Positions 44,021 to 52,669 of a stretch of 64,000 bases of DNA are shown piece after piece. The number at the start of each line of letters is the position of its first letter. The first letter of the stretch is position 1. The notes beneath the pieces were generated by a model. That model ran no database searches. It saw only the letters and a list, made by a program, of their open reading frames with translations, and was not told where the DNA came from. Source of the DNA: CAVVFX01 sp963777595 (lineage in GTDB: Bacteria > Acidobacteriota > Terriglobia > Bryobacterales > Bryobacteraceae); NCBI GenBank assembly GCA_963777595.1, contig CAVZRE010000013.1:124001-188000 (forward strand), written 5' to 3'. Both the position numbers and the translations under genes were made by a program.

Positions 44021-44875
44021 CGGTCCCGGATGTCAAGCGCCGGCCGAGAGCCGCCTATGCGCTACCGACTCTGTTTACCGCCGGCAATATCTTTCTGGGC
44101 TATCTCTCGATCTTGCGGACGTTTCAAGGTTCGATCCTGGTGAGTAGCAATCCAGCGAGCGCCGTCCTCGATTTCGAGACTGCGGCAAAGTGTATCGGTG
44201 TCGGGATGTTGCTCGACGGCCTTGACGGCCGGATCGCGCGCATGACCAACACCACCAGCGAATTCGGACGCGAACTCGATTCACTTGCCGATATCATCAG
44301 CTTTGGAATCGCTCCGGCGCTCCTGGGCTATGCATGGGGCGTGCAGTTCGTCGATGCGGAACGCTGGGCCCGCCATGGTGGATCAACTACACCGCGCCGG
44401 CCAGTTCATCGCCTTCCTGTTCCTGCTGTGCGGGGCTGCCCGGCTGGCCCGCTTCAATATCCAAAAGAATCCGGTCCCGAAAAATCCCGGGCGTCCGGAC
44501 CGGAAGTATTTTGTGGGCTTGCCGATTCCCGCCGCGGCCGCAACCGTGGCGGCGGTGGTTTTTTTTTTCGACAGCGAGCCTATTACCTCATGGCAGCTCT
44601 CTATTGTCTGGATCATGACCCTGGCGGTTTTGGGTCTTCTGATGGTCAGCACCTGGCGCTATTACAGTTTCAAGGACATCAATCTGCGCTCACCACGGTC
44701 ATCGCTGATTGTGGTGATCATGGGCTTGCTGATCGTACTTGTCTGGCTGTATCCCCAGATTGTGCTGTTGCTAATGGCCGCGGCCTACGTGATGAGCGGG
44801 ATTGTAATTCGATTTCTAGGAATTCTGCGGCGTTTTCGGCCTTCGGCGCAGAAGAGCGGAGGACAGGTTGGCTGA
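44008..44875 (+). pseudogene. pssA: CDP-diacylglycerol-serine O-phosphatidyltransferase, frameshifted
   Basis: Membrane enzyme of phosphatidylserine synthesis. The first frame (44008 to about 44355) has ALPTLFTAGNIFLGYLSI and the full CDP-alcohol phosphotransferase motif in DGLDGRIARMTNTTSEFGRE followed by LDSLAD. Near 44355-44365 the sense moves by one base: the second frame continues AGPAMVDQLHRAGQFIAFLF, GAARLARFNIQKNP and the remaining membrane helices to 44875. Correcting one base would give a normal ~288-aa protein. As the partner of psd this gene should be needed, so a sequence error is more likely than decay. Confidence 0.85.
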
Positions 44876-45872
44876 GAGTAAACCGGTTCAAACAATTGTG
44901 ATCGTCGGCACCGAGACACTGCTCGGACGCGAAGTGCGCGACGTTCTGGCAGCGACGCCGCTGGGAGAGGATCTACGCCTGGTAGCGGCTGAAGAACAGG
45001 AGGTCGGGACACTGACGGAAGCCGGTGGTGAGCCGTCTTTTCTCATTAAGCTGACTCCGGGATCGCTCGAAAAAGCCCGCGTCATCATTCTCGCCGGACC
45101 CTCCGACATCAGTGACGATGTGATCGAGTTGAAACCCGCCGCGCCTCTCGTCGATCTAACCTATGCAGCGGAAGATCAGCCGCAGGCGAGGTTGCGTGCT
45201 CCCATGCTGGAGCCGTCGGGACTCGAATTTCCCAGAGAGACGATCCATGTCGTGGCGCATCCGGCGGCGATTGCGCTGGCTCTGATCCTGAGCCGGTTAC
45301 ATGCGGTTTTCCCGGTGCGGCGTGCGGTGATCCAAGTGTTCGAGCCGGCCAGCGAACGCGGATCTGCCGGGATCGATGAGTTGCAAAGGCAGACCGTAAG
45401 TCTGTTGTCGTTCAAGAGTATGCCGAAAGAAATTTTCGATAACCAGCTCAGCTTCAGTCTGCTGGCGCGATTGGGCGAGCAGGCGCCGGTGAAACTCGAG
45501 GATGTCGAAGCGCGCATCGAGCGGCATCTGGCGTCGCTGCTGGCGACGAAGTCTTCGCATGCGCCCATGCCCTCCATCCGGTTGATTCAGGCGCCGGTGT
45601 TCCACGGTTATAGCTCGTCTCTGTGGATCGAACTGGAACAGAATCCTGGAATCGCGGCTATTGAACAGATTCTCTCGGATCGTTTCATCGAAGTGCGCTC
45701 GCGTGACACCGAGCCTCCCAACAATGTTGGGGTCGCCGGTCAGAATGAGATCACTATCGGGGCCATCTCGATCGACAACAATCAACCCAATGCCCTCTGG
45801 ATGTGGATGGCGCTCGACAATCTCCGATTGACGGCGCAAAACGCCGCCATGGTGGTCAAAGATGTCGCCTAA
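44868..45872 (+). CDS. Aspartate-semialdehyde dehydrogenase paralogue lacking the catalytic Cys (UsG-like)
   Basis: 334 aa with the Asd fold: an N-terminal Rossmann segment IVIVGTETLLGREVRDVL, the dimerisation domain with VIQVFEPASERGSAGIDELQ (the SGAG loop region), and the C-terminal cofactor segment. Where true Asd has an N-C-S/T active site, this protein reads VVAHPAAIALAL (residues 128-139), with no cysteine. It is thus like E. coli UsG, a paralogue without the active-site residue. The TTG at 44868 has GGAGG 5-6 nt upstream and overlaps the pssA stop by 8 nt. Role unknown. Confidence 0.85.
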   Translation: MAESKPVQTIVIVGTETLLGREVRDVLAATPLGEDLRLVAAEEQEVGTLTEAGGEPSFLIKLTPGSLEKARVIILAGPSDISDDVIELKPAAPLVDLTYAAEDQPQARLRAPMLEPSGLEFPRETIHVVAHPAAIALALILSRLHAVFPVRRAVIQVFEPASERGSAGIDELQRQTVSLLSFKSMPKEIFDNQLSFSLLARLGEQAPVKLEDVEARIERHLASLLATKSSHAPMPSIRLIQAPVFHGYSSSLWIELEQNPGIAAIEQILSDRFIEVRSRDTEPPNNVGVAGQNEITIGAISIDNNQPNALWMWMALDNLRLTAQNAAMVVKDVA

Positions 45873-46392
45873 AGGGAGGGGGTCTTGGGCCTGCTCCCTC
45901 GCTTTATCTGCCCTTGCCCTCGCCTCCTGCGGCTATCATCTCGCGGGCACGACAAACCTGCTGCCGAAAACGATCCAGACCATCGCGATCCCTGCTTTCA
46001 GCAACGGAACCACCGTCTACAAACTCACCGACGAGCTATCTGAAGCGATGACGCGCGAGTTCATTTCACGCACCAAGTACACCATCACGTCCGATCCAAA
46101 AAATGCGGATGCCACGCTGCGGGGCTGGGTCAACCAGGTTTTCAATTTTCCCACGGTCTATGATCCGGTGACCTTTCGCGCTGCCAACGTAGAGGTACAC
46201 GTGAATCTGAGGATTCAATTGACGGACAAATCCGGCAAAGTACTGTTTGACCGTCCTGGAATGGAAGTTCGCGAGCGCTACGAAGTCAGCGTGGACCCCA
46301 TCACCTATTTCGATGAGAGTGAGCCCGCCATGCGCCGTTTGAGCGTGGATGTCGCCAAGACCATCGTCAGCGCAATTCTCGAGAATTTCTAG
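45862..46392 (+). CDS. lptE: LPS-assembly lipoprotein LptE
   Basis: 176-aa outer-membrane lipoprotein that plugs LptD and helps insert lipopolysaccharide. The lipobox is LASC with Cys23, followed by the typical GYHLAGTTNLLPKTIQTIAI. The LptE core appears at KLTDELSEAMTREFISRTKY, DATLRGWVNQVFNFP and VNLRIQLTDKSGKVLFDRPG. It overlaps the upstream gene by 11 nt and is directly followed by holA, an arrangement (lptE-holA) shared with many Gram-negative bacteria. Supports a diderm cell with LPS. Confidence 0.88.
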   Translation: MSPKGRGSWACSLALSALALASCGYHLAGTTNLLPKTIQTIAIPAFSNGTTVYKLTDELSEAMTREFISRTKYTITSDPKNADATLRGWVNQVFNFPTVYDPVTFRAANVEVHVNLRIQLTDKSGKVLFDRPGMEVRERYEVSVDPITYFDESEPAMRRLSVDVAKTIVSAILENF

Positions 46393-47481
46393 ATGAATCC
46401 GGCTCAGTTTTTCGGCGCGATGAAGAAAGGCGCTTTAGCTCCGGCTTACTTGTTTCTTGGCGCGGAAGGGTATGACCGGAGGCGTTGCAAGCAGGCGCTG
46501 CTCGATGCGCACCTGACGCCGGAAGAACGCGTGGAAGGGCTGGCGAATTACGATCTTTCGCGAAACACCATCGCCGAGGTAATCGACGATGCCCGCTCCC
46601 TCTCGCTCTTCGCGAGCAAGCGATTGATCGTGGCGTCGAGCGCGGAAAGCGCGCTGCCGAAGGTATCGAAAGCCGCCTCGGACTCAGATGACGAGGAGGG
46701 CGGAACCTCTGGAGGCGACTCCGACGTGACGCCTCTGGTCGACTACTTGCGCAACTCTTCACCGGGCGTAGTCGTGTTGTTCGAAGCCACCCGCTTCGGC
46801 CTGGAGGGCGAGGACAAGAAGAAGGCCGAGCGCGTGGCGAAGTTCTTTTCCGCGATCAAGGATGTAGTGGAGTTTGCGCCGTATTCGGCAGACGATGCCC
46901 GCCGCGAAGCGCTGTCCCACGCCAAACGACTTGGAGTCGCGGTGGAACCCGCTGCGATGGAGATGCTGGTGGAGGCACTGGGCGCGGATATGGCGAGGAT
47001 CGCGACGGAACTCGAGAAACTCTCGCTGCTGGCTTCATCCACCGCGGGCGGACGGCCCATCAACGAGGATGACATCCAGTCGATGGTTCCGGACGCTCGC
47101 GCGTCGACCATTTTCGCTCTGGTGAATGCGCTCGGGCGCCGGGATCGCGGCCGTTCGCTCGCGGTGCTGGATACGCTGTGCCGGGAGGGTGAGTATCTGC
47201 CGCTGGCGCTCTCCTTCCTGTCGTCGCAATTCCGCCAGGCGCTGATCGCGCGCGAGGCTAATCTGAAGTCTTCGCAGCAGATTCAGGGGCATTTCACGAA
47301 GATAGGTGTGCCGATGTGGGGCTCACGAGCCGACCAGGTGCTGCAGACCGCGACCAAGTTTTCGCGTGAACAACTGGAGCGCGGCATGAAGTTGATCTTC
47401 GAGGCTGACCGCGACCTGCGCAGCGCCCGTCCCGACGACCGCATCATCATGGAAAATTTCGTCGTCAAGCTGACGGCTTAA
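46393..47481 (+). CDS. holA: DNA polymerase III delta subunit
   Basis: 362-aa clamp-loader wrench subunit that opens the beta sliding clamp. N-terminal APAYLFLGAEGYDRRRCKQA corresponds to the P-loop-like region without a functional Walker motif, as in HolA. Then come LFASKRLIVASS, LVDYLRNSSPGVVVLFEAT and the C-terminal collar helices (STIFALVNALGRRDRGRSLA, LALSFLSSQFRQALIAREAN). It starts 1 nt after the lptE stop codon. Length and motif order are normal. Confidence 0.92.
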   Translation: MNPAQFFGAMKKGALAPAYLFLGAEGYDRRRCKQALLDAHLTPEERVEGLANYDLSRNTIAEVIDDARSLSLFASKRLIVASSAESALPKVSKAASDSDDEEGGTSGGDSDVTPLVDYLRNSSPGVVVLFEATRFGLEGEDKKKAERVAKFFSAIKDVVEFAPYSADDARREALSHAKRLGVAVEPAAMEMLVEALGADMARIATELEKLSLLASSTAGGRPINEDDIQSMVPDARASTIFALVNALGRRDRGRSLAVLDTLCREGEYLPLALSFLSSQFRQALIAREANLKSSQQIQGHFTKIGVPMWGSRADQVLQTATKFSREQLERGMKLIFEADRDLRSARPDDRIIMENFVVKLTA

Positions 47482-47530
47482 TCCGCGAGATACATCCGAA
47501 GACCGGGGCGTTGCGTACACTCGATTGATA

Positions 47531-47830
47531 GTGACTCGCAACAGCACCGACCGGGTAATGCTGGAAGTGTTCTTCTATCTGCAGATCCTGGACGTGATGT
47601 CGACACTTGCCGGCTTCAGCCTGGGCAACACCGAGGCGAGCCCCTTCATCCGCTTGTTGATCCGGTGGGGTCCGGTCACCGGATTGATCTGTTCGAAAAT
47701 ATTCGCGGGCGCCTGTCTCCTGATCTGCATTCTTCTCCGCCGTTGGGAATTCATTCGCTGGATCAACTATTGGTATGCGGCGCTGGTGATTTGGAATCTT
47801 TATATTATTCTGAAGGTGCTGCATTCATGA
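47531..47830 (+). CDS. Small membrane protein (DUF5658-like)
   Basis: 99-101 aa with three hydrophobic segments (VMLEVFFYLQILDVMSTLAG, GLICSKIFAGACLLICILL, YWYAALVIWNLYIIL). The pattern of an N-terminal LQxLDxxTT-like start followed by ASPxxxxL resembles DUF5658 proteins. A TTG at 47525 and a GTG at 47531 are possible starts; neither has a strong RBS. It overlaps the following gene as ATGA. Function unknown. Confidence 0.6.
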   Translation: MTRNSTDRVMLEVFFYLQILDVMSTLAGFSLGNTEASPFIRLLIRWGPVTGLICSKIFAGACLLICILLRRWEFIRWINYWYAALVIWNLYIILKVLHS

Positions 47831-48243
47831 AAATTCTGGCGCTCTGGCTGCTGGCGCTCAGTCCTGCCCCACGACCGAAGCCGGATCTCACTCCTGCCGA
47901 AGTGGTCCGGACGGTGGTGGCAGCTTTGCAGAATTACAATTCACCCATTCCCAACGCCGGGATCTTCACCGCTTACACATTTGCTTCCCCGGCGAACCAC
48001 GCGGTGACGGGTCCTTACGGCAACTTCATTGGATTGGTGAAGAGCGCGGTAAATGAGCCCCTGCTTCACCGCTATCCTACCGAACTCGGCACCAGCGCGA
48101 TCAACGGCGGCTTTGCCGTGGAGATCGTCACGGTACACCGGAAGCCTGGACTCGACATGGCGTTCCGATTTACCCTGAGTCACCAGCAGGATGGCCGTTA
48201 TCGTGGGTGTTGGATGGTGGACGGCGTCAGTCTGGCACATTAG
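47827..48243 (+). CDS. Small secreted protein, DUF4864-like
   Basis: 138 aa. A short signal-like start (MKILALWLLALSPAPRP) is followed by DLTPAEVVRTVVAALQNYNS and then by GIFTAYTFASPANHAVTGPY, with TLSHQQDGRYRGCWMVDGVS at the end. This order resembles DUF4864 (NTF2-like) proteins. It overlaps the small membrane-protein gene by 4 nt, and the two probably act together. Function unknown. Confidence 0.65.
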   Translation: MKILALWLLALSPAPRPKPDLTPAEVVRTVVAALQNYNSPIPNAGIFTAYTFASPANHAVTGPYGNFIGLVKSAVNEPLLHRYPTELGTSAINGGFAVEIVTVHRKPGLDMAFRFTLSHQQDGRYRGCWMVDGVSLAH

Positions 48244-48300
48244 ATCGCGCCCGGTGTCTACACGGCGTGGCAGCCGTTTCCGAACGCGGATGTCTGAATC

Positions 48301-49896
48301 TTAGGTCTCCATAACGGTCGGCTGACTTGACGGAACTTCAGAGGCGTGTTCGGAGGGGGGCACAACTTCTCGCGCCCACCGGCGATACAGGTCTTTCTCT
48401 GAGCGGCCCGTGTAACGGAGCTCGATCCCAAACCGGTTCTGCGAGGTGGCCTCGAATTCGTCGAATAACAATGGGACATACTGCGCCACCCCGACGCACC
48501 AACGCAGCAGCGATTTCGCAAACACGGGACTCGATCGGGTCGCGCGGTGCACTTCGTCGGCGACCATGCCATAGCTCAGGTGCTGATATCCCGGTTTCTG
48601 TTCCGCATCTCCCACCGATAAGAGAATTGGCTGATCCTCTTTCAGAAAATCGCGGTCAATTATCCGTTCGGTCAACATTGCGACCGAATCGGTGGCGCGC
48701 AGAATTATGAGTGGGGTGATCCCAAATTTGGCTATCGCTTCGGCGTGCGGAAAACCCTGCACATCCAACCGTGAGAGGACCTCTTCATAGGCTTCTGGTG
48801 GCAAGGGCTGCAATTCCAGAAACGCCTCCTCGAACTGCCGGAATTCCGGAGGCAGGCTTGGATAGAGTGCGCCTTCAAAAGCTCGTCCCACGCTCCGGGC
48901 ATCCTCGGCCTGCGCCGCAAACAGTTTCTCCAAAGAGCTCGCTTCGGTTGGGGGCACCAGTTCCATGGCGCCAGTGCCTAAGGCTTCGTAAACACGGCCC
49001 AGCCACTCGCCATCGACGGCCCTCATTTCCGCCTCAGGAAGGATTTCGCTGCCATCCGTCGCGTCGAGGCTTTCCAGAATCTCTCTCGCTCGCAACCTGA
49101 CCGTTTCGAGGGCAGCTTGGTTGCCGCCCGAGAGCAGCGCATCGCGCAGGATCGTCAGGACCCCGGGTTCTTCATTCATCTTCTTGGTTCCTTTGGATTT
49201 GTCCAGATTTTTCAAAACGCGTGACAGGGCCCGGACACAGTTCTTATAAGCCTGACTCGCCTGATGCTGAGTGATGCCCAGCACCAGCGAAGCGCCCTTG
49301 ATCGTACGCTCTTCGTACCACACCGCCCGCGCTACGGCCCATTCGGTTGAGCCAAAGCTCTTAGGCGAGGGAAATCGCACCACCACCCGCCCTAGCGCTT
49401 CAATGAGCCGTTCCCGCAAACTGTAGCGGCTGACTTTCCGTTCGCGGGCCAAGTCCCGTTCGGACCGGCCCTCGAAACAATACAAGACCAGGCACTCCCG
49501 CAACTCCACCGACAAAGCCTGAATGCCTTCCTCCAACATAGGAGATAGCGCTTTCAGATCGATTTCTCCTTCAGGTTCCGGAGCTTTGCAAGCCAGACCC
49601 TCAAGCAGAACCCGGTCGCTGACATGACTCTGAACGCGCACCAGGCGGACAATGCGGGGGCGGGCGAATTGCACAAACGCCCCATAGACGTATACTTCGA
49701 GAGCGCCTCGCTCAGGGCGATACCGCTTCTCGATTCCAGGCCAGGCCTGCAAAAAAAAATCGTGAATCAAATCCGGCGCGTCGGCGGGGGGTACTGGGAA
49801 TCCTCCACGCGCCAAGCGGCCGAGGGCCGAGTAGAAAATTGGCGCGAACTTTGTGTAGGCATCCCGTAGTGTGGGCATTGACAAGGAACTTGGCAT
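48301..49896 (-). CDS. Sigma-70-like factor with second helix-turn-helix and long unknown C-terminal domain
   Basis: 531 aa. Region 2-like helices at about 40-85 (DLIHDFFLQAWPGIEKRYRP), region 4-like helix-turn-helix at about 128-172 (RSERDLARERKVSRYSLRER), and a second helix-turn-helix-like motif at 197-230 (IKGASLVLGITQHQASQAYK). From Met240 to the end (292 aa) is a domain I do not recognise. Met240 is preceded by AAGGA at a 9-nt distance, so the C-terminal part could also be made separately, or two genes may have fused. The start at 49896 is chosen to give a compact N-terminus. Transcription regulation is likely; the target is not known. Confidence 0.7.
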   Translation of the reverse strand: MPSSLSMPTLRDAYTKFAPIFYSALGRLARGGFPVPPADAPDLIHDFFLQAWPGIEKRYRPERGALEVYVYGAFVQFARPRIVRLVRVQSHVSDRVLLEGLACKAPEPEGEIDLKALSPMLEEGIQALSVELRECLVLYCFEGRSERDLARERKVSRYSLRERLIEALGRVVVRFPSPKSFGSTEWAVARAVWYEERTIKGASLVLGITQHQASQAYKNCVRALSRVLKNLDKSKGTKKMNEEPGVLTILRDALLSGGNQAALETVRLRAREILESLDATDGSEILPEAEMRAVDGEWLGRVYEALGTGAMELVPPTEASSLEKLFAAQAEDARSVGRAFEGALYPSLPPEFRQFEEAFLELQPLPPEAYEEVLSRLDVQGFPHAEAIAKFGITPLIILRATDSVAMLTERIIDRDFLKEDQPILLSVGDAEQKPGYQHLSYGMVADEVHRATRSSPVFAKSLLRWCVGVAQYVPLLFDEFEATSQNRFGIELRYTGRSEKDLYRRWAREVVPPSEHASEVPSSQPTVMET

Positions 49897-50010
49897 CGTT
49901 TTTCGTCCATTCTGACAGTCTCCGATCGTCTGAGGATTTTGCTCCTCATTCTGGTATTGCATTCTGTCCCGCCTTTGGCCGAAAATTTCTTTCCGCTTCG
50001 ACTGCGTGGC

Positions 50011-51075
50011 TCATTCGGGATACCCCTTCCCGGCGGGGAAGAAAAGCGATCCGGAGAACCCCGGATCGAGGTCCTGGTGCATCGCGAACCCGTGCGGCCT
50101 TTCGAAATATGTCTCCACGCTCCATCGCAGTCCGTTGGGTTCGGCCGACAACTCGTGAAGCAATACGCTGTTTGCTATGGTGTTTAGCCGTGAAATCCGC
50201 TGGCCGGCGAGTCTGACGCCGGGCGGCAAGGTGGTGATTCTGGACGAAGAGCCGCAACAAACGTGCAACGGCGGCATTAGATACTGAGCTAAATGTTTTA
50301 TTTTCAGTTTTTCGATCCGTGGTACATGGGTGTGACCGCAAAGCAGAATGGAGAATGCGTGACGGCCGGTAAACTCATCGAGGAGCTTCCTGCAAGTCGG
50401 GGTGATACCGAGTGTTCTACCCTCCCAGGTAGCCGAATGATGCAGCAGAAGGATACGGATCTCGTTCTCCTCCGGGAGTTTCATCACTTTTTCGAGTTCT
50501 TCCAATTCTTCCCGGAACTCTCCCCGCGCCAGTCCCCGATTCCCGCTGTAAGGACCCACGCCCGCATCCGTATTGATTCCGGCAAAAACGATCTGGTGCC
50601 CGGTGGCCGGAATCTGCAGCGGTCCCGTAAGGTAAGGGCAGAACCGAAAGGTCTGCCACAATTGATCTGAGGGCGGTCCCAAGACGAGGTTTCCCCCCCA
50701 GTGGTCGTGATTGCCCGGAATGCCGTAATCTTTCCAGCCGGGGCACCGCAATCCCATGAAGTTCCCATCGGGCGCCATCCACTCAGATGCCAGGTAGAGC
50801 GAGCCAAGGTCCAGTTCCTGCTCATGCCCCGTACATGTCAGATCGCCTGTCATCACTAACTTTGCCTCGGGAATCCTATTTTTAACGATGCGCCAGAACT
50901 TTTCGAGTCGCATGAGAGAGAATTCGTCATGTCCGAACAGCCCATCGAATCCAGGTATAGCGGCCAATGCATTCAGCGCGTTTCGGTCTCCGACTCCGCC
51001 CGGCCGGGCAATATGAAGATCAGAGATCTGGAGAAAAGCCGCAACAACAGGAGACTTGGCGGCAGTTGGCTGCAT
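50011..51075 (-). CDS. Calcineurin-like metallophosphoesterase
   Basis: 354 aa with all five metallophosphoesterase motifs: SDLHIARP (residues 18-25), VMTGDLTC, YGIPGNHDHWGG, ILLLHHSATW and LLCGHTHVPRIE. These coordinate the two metals. The sequence resembles CpdA/Icc-type cAMP phosphodiesterases, but the substrate may be another phosphodiester or nucleotide. It is on the same strand as the sigma-like gene, 114 nt upstream of it, and may share its promoter. Confidence 0.88.
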   Translation of the reverse strand: MQPTAAKSPVVAAFLQISDLHIARPGGVGDRNALNALAAIPGFDGLFGHDEFSLMRLEKFWRIVKNRIPEAKLVMTGDLTCTGHEQELDLGSLYLASEWMAPDGNFMGLRCPGWKDYGIPGNHDHWGGNLVLGPPSDQLWQTFRFCPYLTGPLQIPATGHQIVFAGINTDAGVGPYSGNRGLARGEFREELEELEKVMKLPEENEIRILLLHHSATWEGRTLGITPTCRKLLDEFTGRHAFSILLCGHTHVPRIEKLKIKHLAQYLMPPLHVCCGSSSRITTLPPGVRLAGQRISRLNTIANSVLLHELSAEPNGLRWSVETYFERPHGFAMHQDLDPGFSGSLFFPAGKGYPE

Positions 51076-51340
51076 AAAGGAATTGTAGACACAGTGGCGT
51101 GGAGACTGCTATGGATAAGTGAAAGCGTGAAACGATGCCTCATCCGTGGGCATCCAGATGTTTGGAAGGCTAGATTTCGTTGGTTATCCTAAACCCAGAT
51201 TGGGCTTGTAATGGAGCCGAAACGTTGTTATGCTTGGGTTTCTTACGAAAAAGTAGCCTATTTTTGCGCTCTTATTGAGGCGATTAGGTTCTTTGCGCCC
51301 AAACCTCAAGGAAGACGGCCGAACGGCCGATAGGACTCTT

Positions 51341-51535
51341 ATGACGCCACAGTCCAAAAAGGTACCAGTCTGTGCAGAGATTCAGGCACACGAGGAACAG
51401 AAACAAATACAAATTCGGCTGGATCACATCCGGCAGCAGATGTACACGTACGGTGTCTCACGTCTGAATGTATCCCCGCAGCAGGCGGCGGAAGTAGCGG
51501 AGATCGCCGTTCGCGTCGCGGCCGGACGTAAATAG
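51341..51535 (+). CDS. Small helical protein preceding an IMPase-like gene
   Basis: 64 aa. After MTPQSKKVPVCAEI the protein is predicted as one charged helix (HEEQKQIQIRLDHIRQQMYT) and a short second helix (SPQQAAEVAEIAVRVAAGRK). I recognise no family. It has an upstream GGA and ends 5 nt before the TTG of the IMPase-like gene, so it may be translated together with it. The 51076-51340 region upstream is otherwise empty and contains the direct repeat GGCCGAACGGCCG. Confidence 0.5.
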   Translation: MTPQSKKVPVCAEIQAHEEQKQIQIRLDHIRQQMYTYGVSRLNVSPQQAAEVAEIAVRVAAGRK

Positions 51536-51540
51536 GCTGG

Positions 51541-52617
51541 TTGAAGCTGAAGGTGAGTATCCCGCCAGATAGCGGACACCCGCTACCGCCCTATCTAGAA
51601 CAACTCCTTTCACCCGAATTCATTCTCACTCGCACGATTCAGTGCTATACCTTCCTGATCGGGTTAGTTCGTGCATGGGGAGAAAAAGCGTTCGAACCGT
51701 ATCCTGGCCCAGCCAAACCGCTGTCGGCAATCGATTTCTGGGTTGAGCAGTACTTTTCCACGATCGTCGCAGGTCACTTCGCCGACACCACTGATCGCCC
51801 CGACGTCGTCCATGTTATTCGAACCGAAGATGTAGTAGCTTCTCTCAACCTCGATCACCGCTCTCGTTATTGCATGCTGATCGACGTTCTTGACGGTGCC
51901 CACTTATACCAGAAGCGGTTGGGAAACTGGTGCTCCGCGCTGACTGTTTTCGATCGGATCACGAACGCTATCTACGCCGCCTATATTGTCCATCCATCAG
52001 CCGAGAAGATCTACTATGCGACATACGAGCAACCCCACGCCTACATGATGCATGTTCCGGGTCTCAGCCAGATGGAGACATTCCCTTTTCGGATGAATCA
52101 TCAGGAAGATTACATCGAAAAGACACGCAAGGAGGGCGGTTGGAACCGGCATTTTCTTCGAATTCCCACCGGTTCCAAAGCCTTGATGAACGCTACCGTC
52201 TGTCTGAATGCCCAACGGTGCTCAACGCTCTTCGATCTCCTCGACTCCTCGCGTTTTCCAGCTGTGATTCCGTGGCTGACCGGGATGGCCTTTACCGATC
52301 GCGACCTTCGGGCCAACGGTGCGGAACTTGGTTTCCGTTTGTACAATATGGGGGGAAATCCAATGCTGGCAAGACTTTGCGATGGTGGCGCGGACGTTGT
52401 CCTGGATCTCGGCGGCTCCCTCGCCAATGACTGGGTTCCAGGCGCTTATATAGCGCTCAAGGCAGGTGCGTATGTCGGCTCGCTGAAGGGACAGCCCATC
52501 ACTGAACCTGACCTTTCGCTGGCTCTCGGGGGCGTCGGACATTTGAAAAGCACGTATATCGCCGCCGCCAGTGAAGGCCTTTATCGCGAAACCCTCCAGC
52601 TATTATCTTTCGCGTAG
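51541..52617 (+). CDS. Inositol monophosphatase-fold protein
   Basis: 358 aa, longer than typical IMPases (about 260-280). The metal-binding layout is recognisable: Glu96 (IRTEDV), Asp115 and Asp118 in LIDVLDGA (residues 113-120) with the usual ~19-residue spacing from the glutamate, and Asp297 in NDWVPGAYIALKAG matching the WDxAAG loop. The Pro of DPLDG is Val here. TTG start at 51541 (KLKVSIPPD). Residues 140-270 hold an insertion relative to IMPases. It may be a sugar- or nucleotide-phosphatase; the substrate is unknown. Confidence 0.65.
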   Translation: MKLKVSIPPDSGHPLPPYLEQLLSPEFILTRTIQCYTFLIGLVRAWGEKAFEPYPGPAKPLSAIDFWVEQYFSTIVAGHFADTTDRPDVVHVIRTEDVVASLNLDHRSRYCMLIDVLDGAHLYQKRLGNWCSALTVFDRITNAIYAAYIVHPSAEKIYYATYEQPHAYMMHVPGLSQMETFPFRMNHQEDYIEKTRKEGGWNRHFLRIPTGSKALMNATVCLNAQRCSTLFDLLDSSRFPAVIPWLTGMAFTDRDLRANGAELGFRLYNMGGNPMLARLCDGGADVVLDLGGSLANDWVPGAYIALKAGAYVGSLKGQPITEPDLSLALGGVGHLKSTYIAAASEGLYRETLQLLSFA

Positions 52618-52669
52618 AGTGTGAAGGCGGAGAATATCGTATAGCGGCCGCGCGGCACTCCTGTTACTT

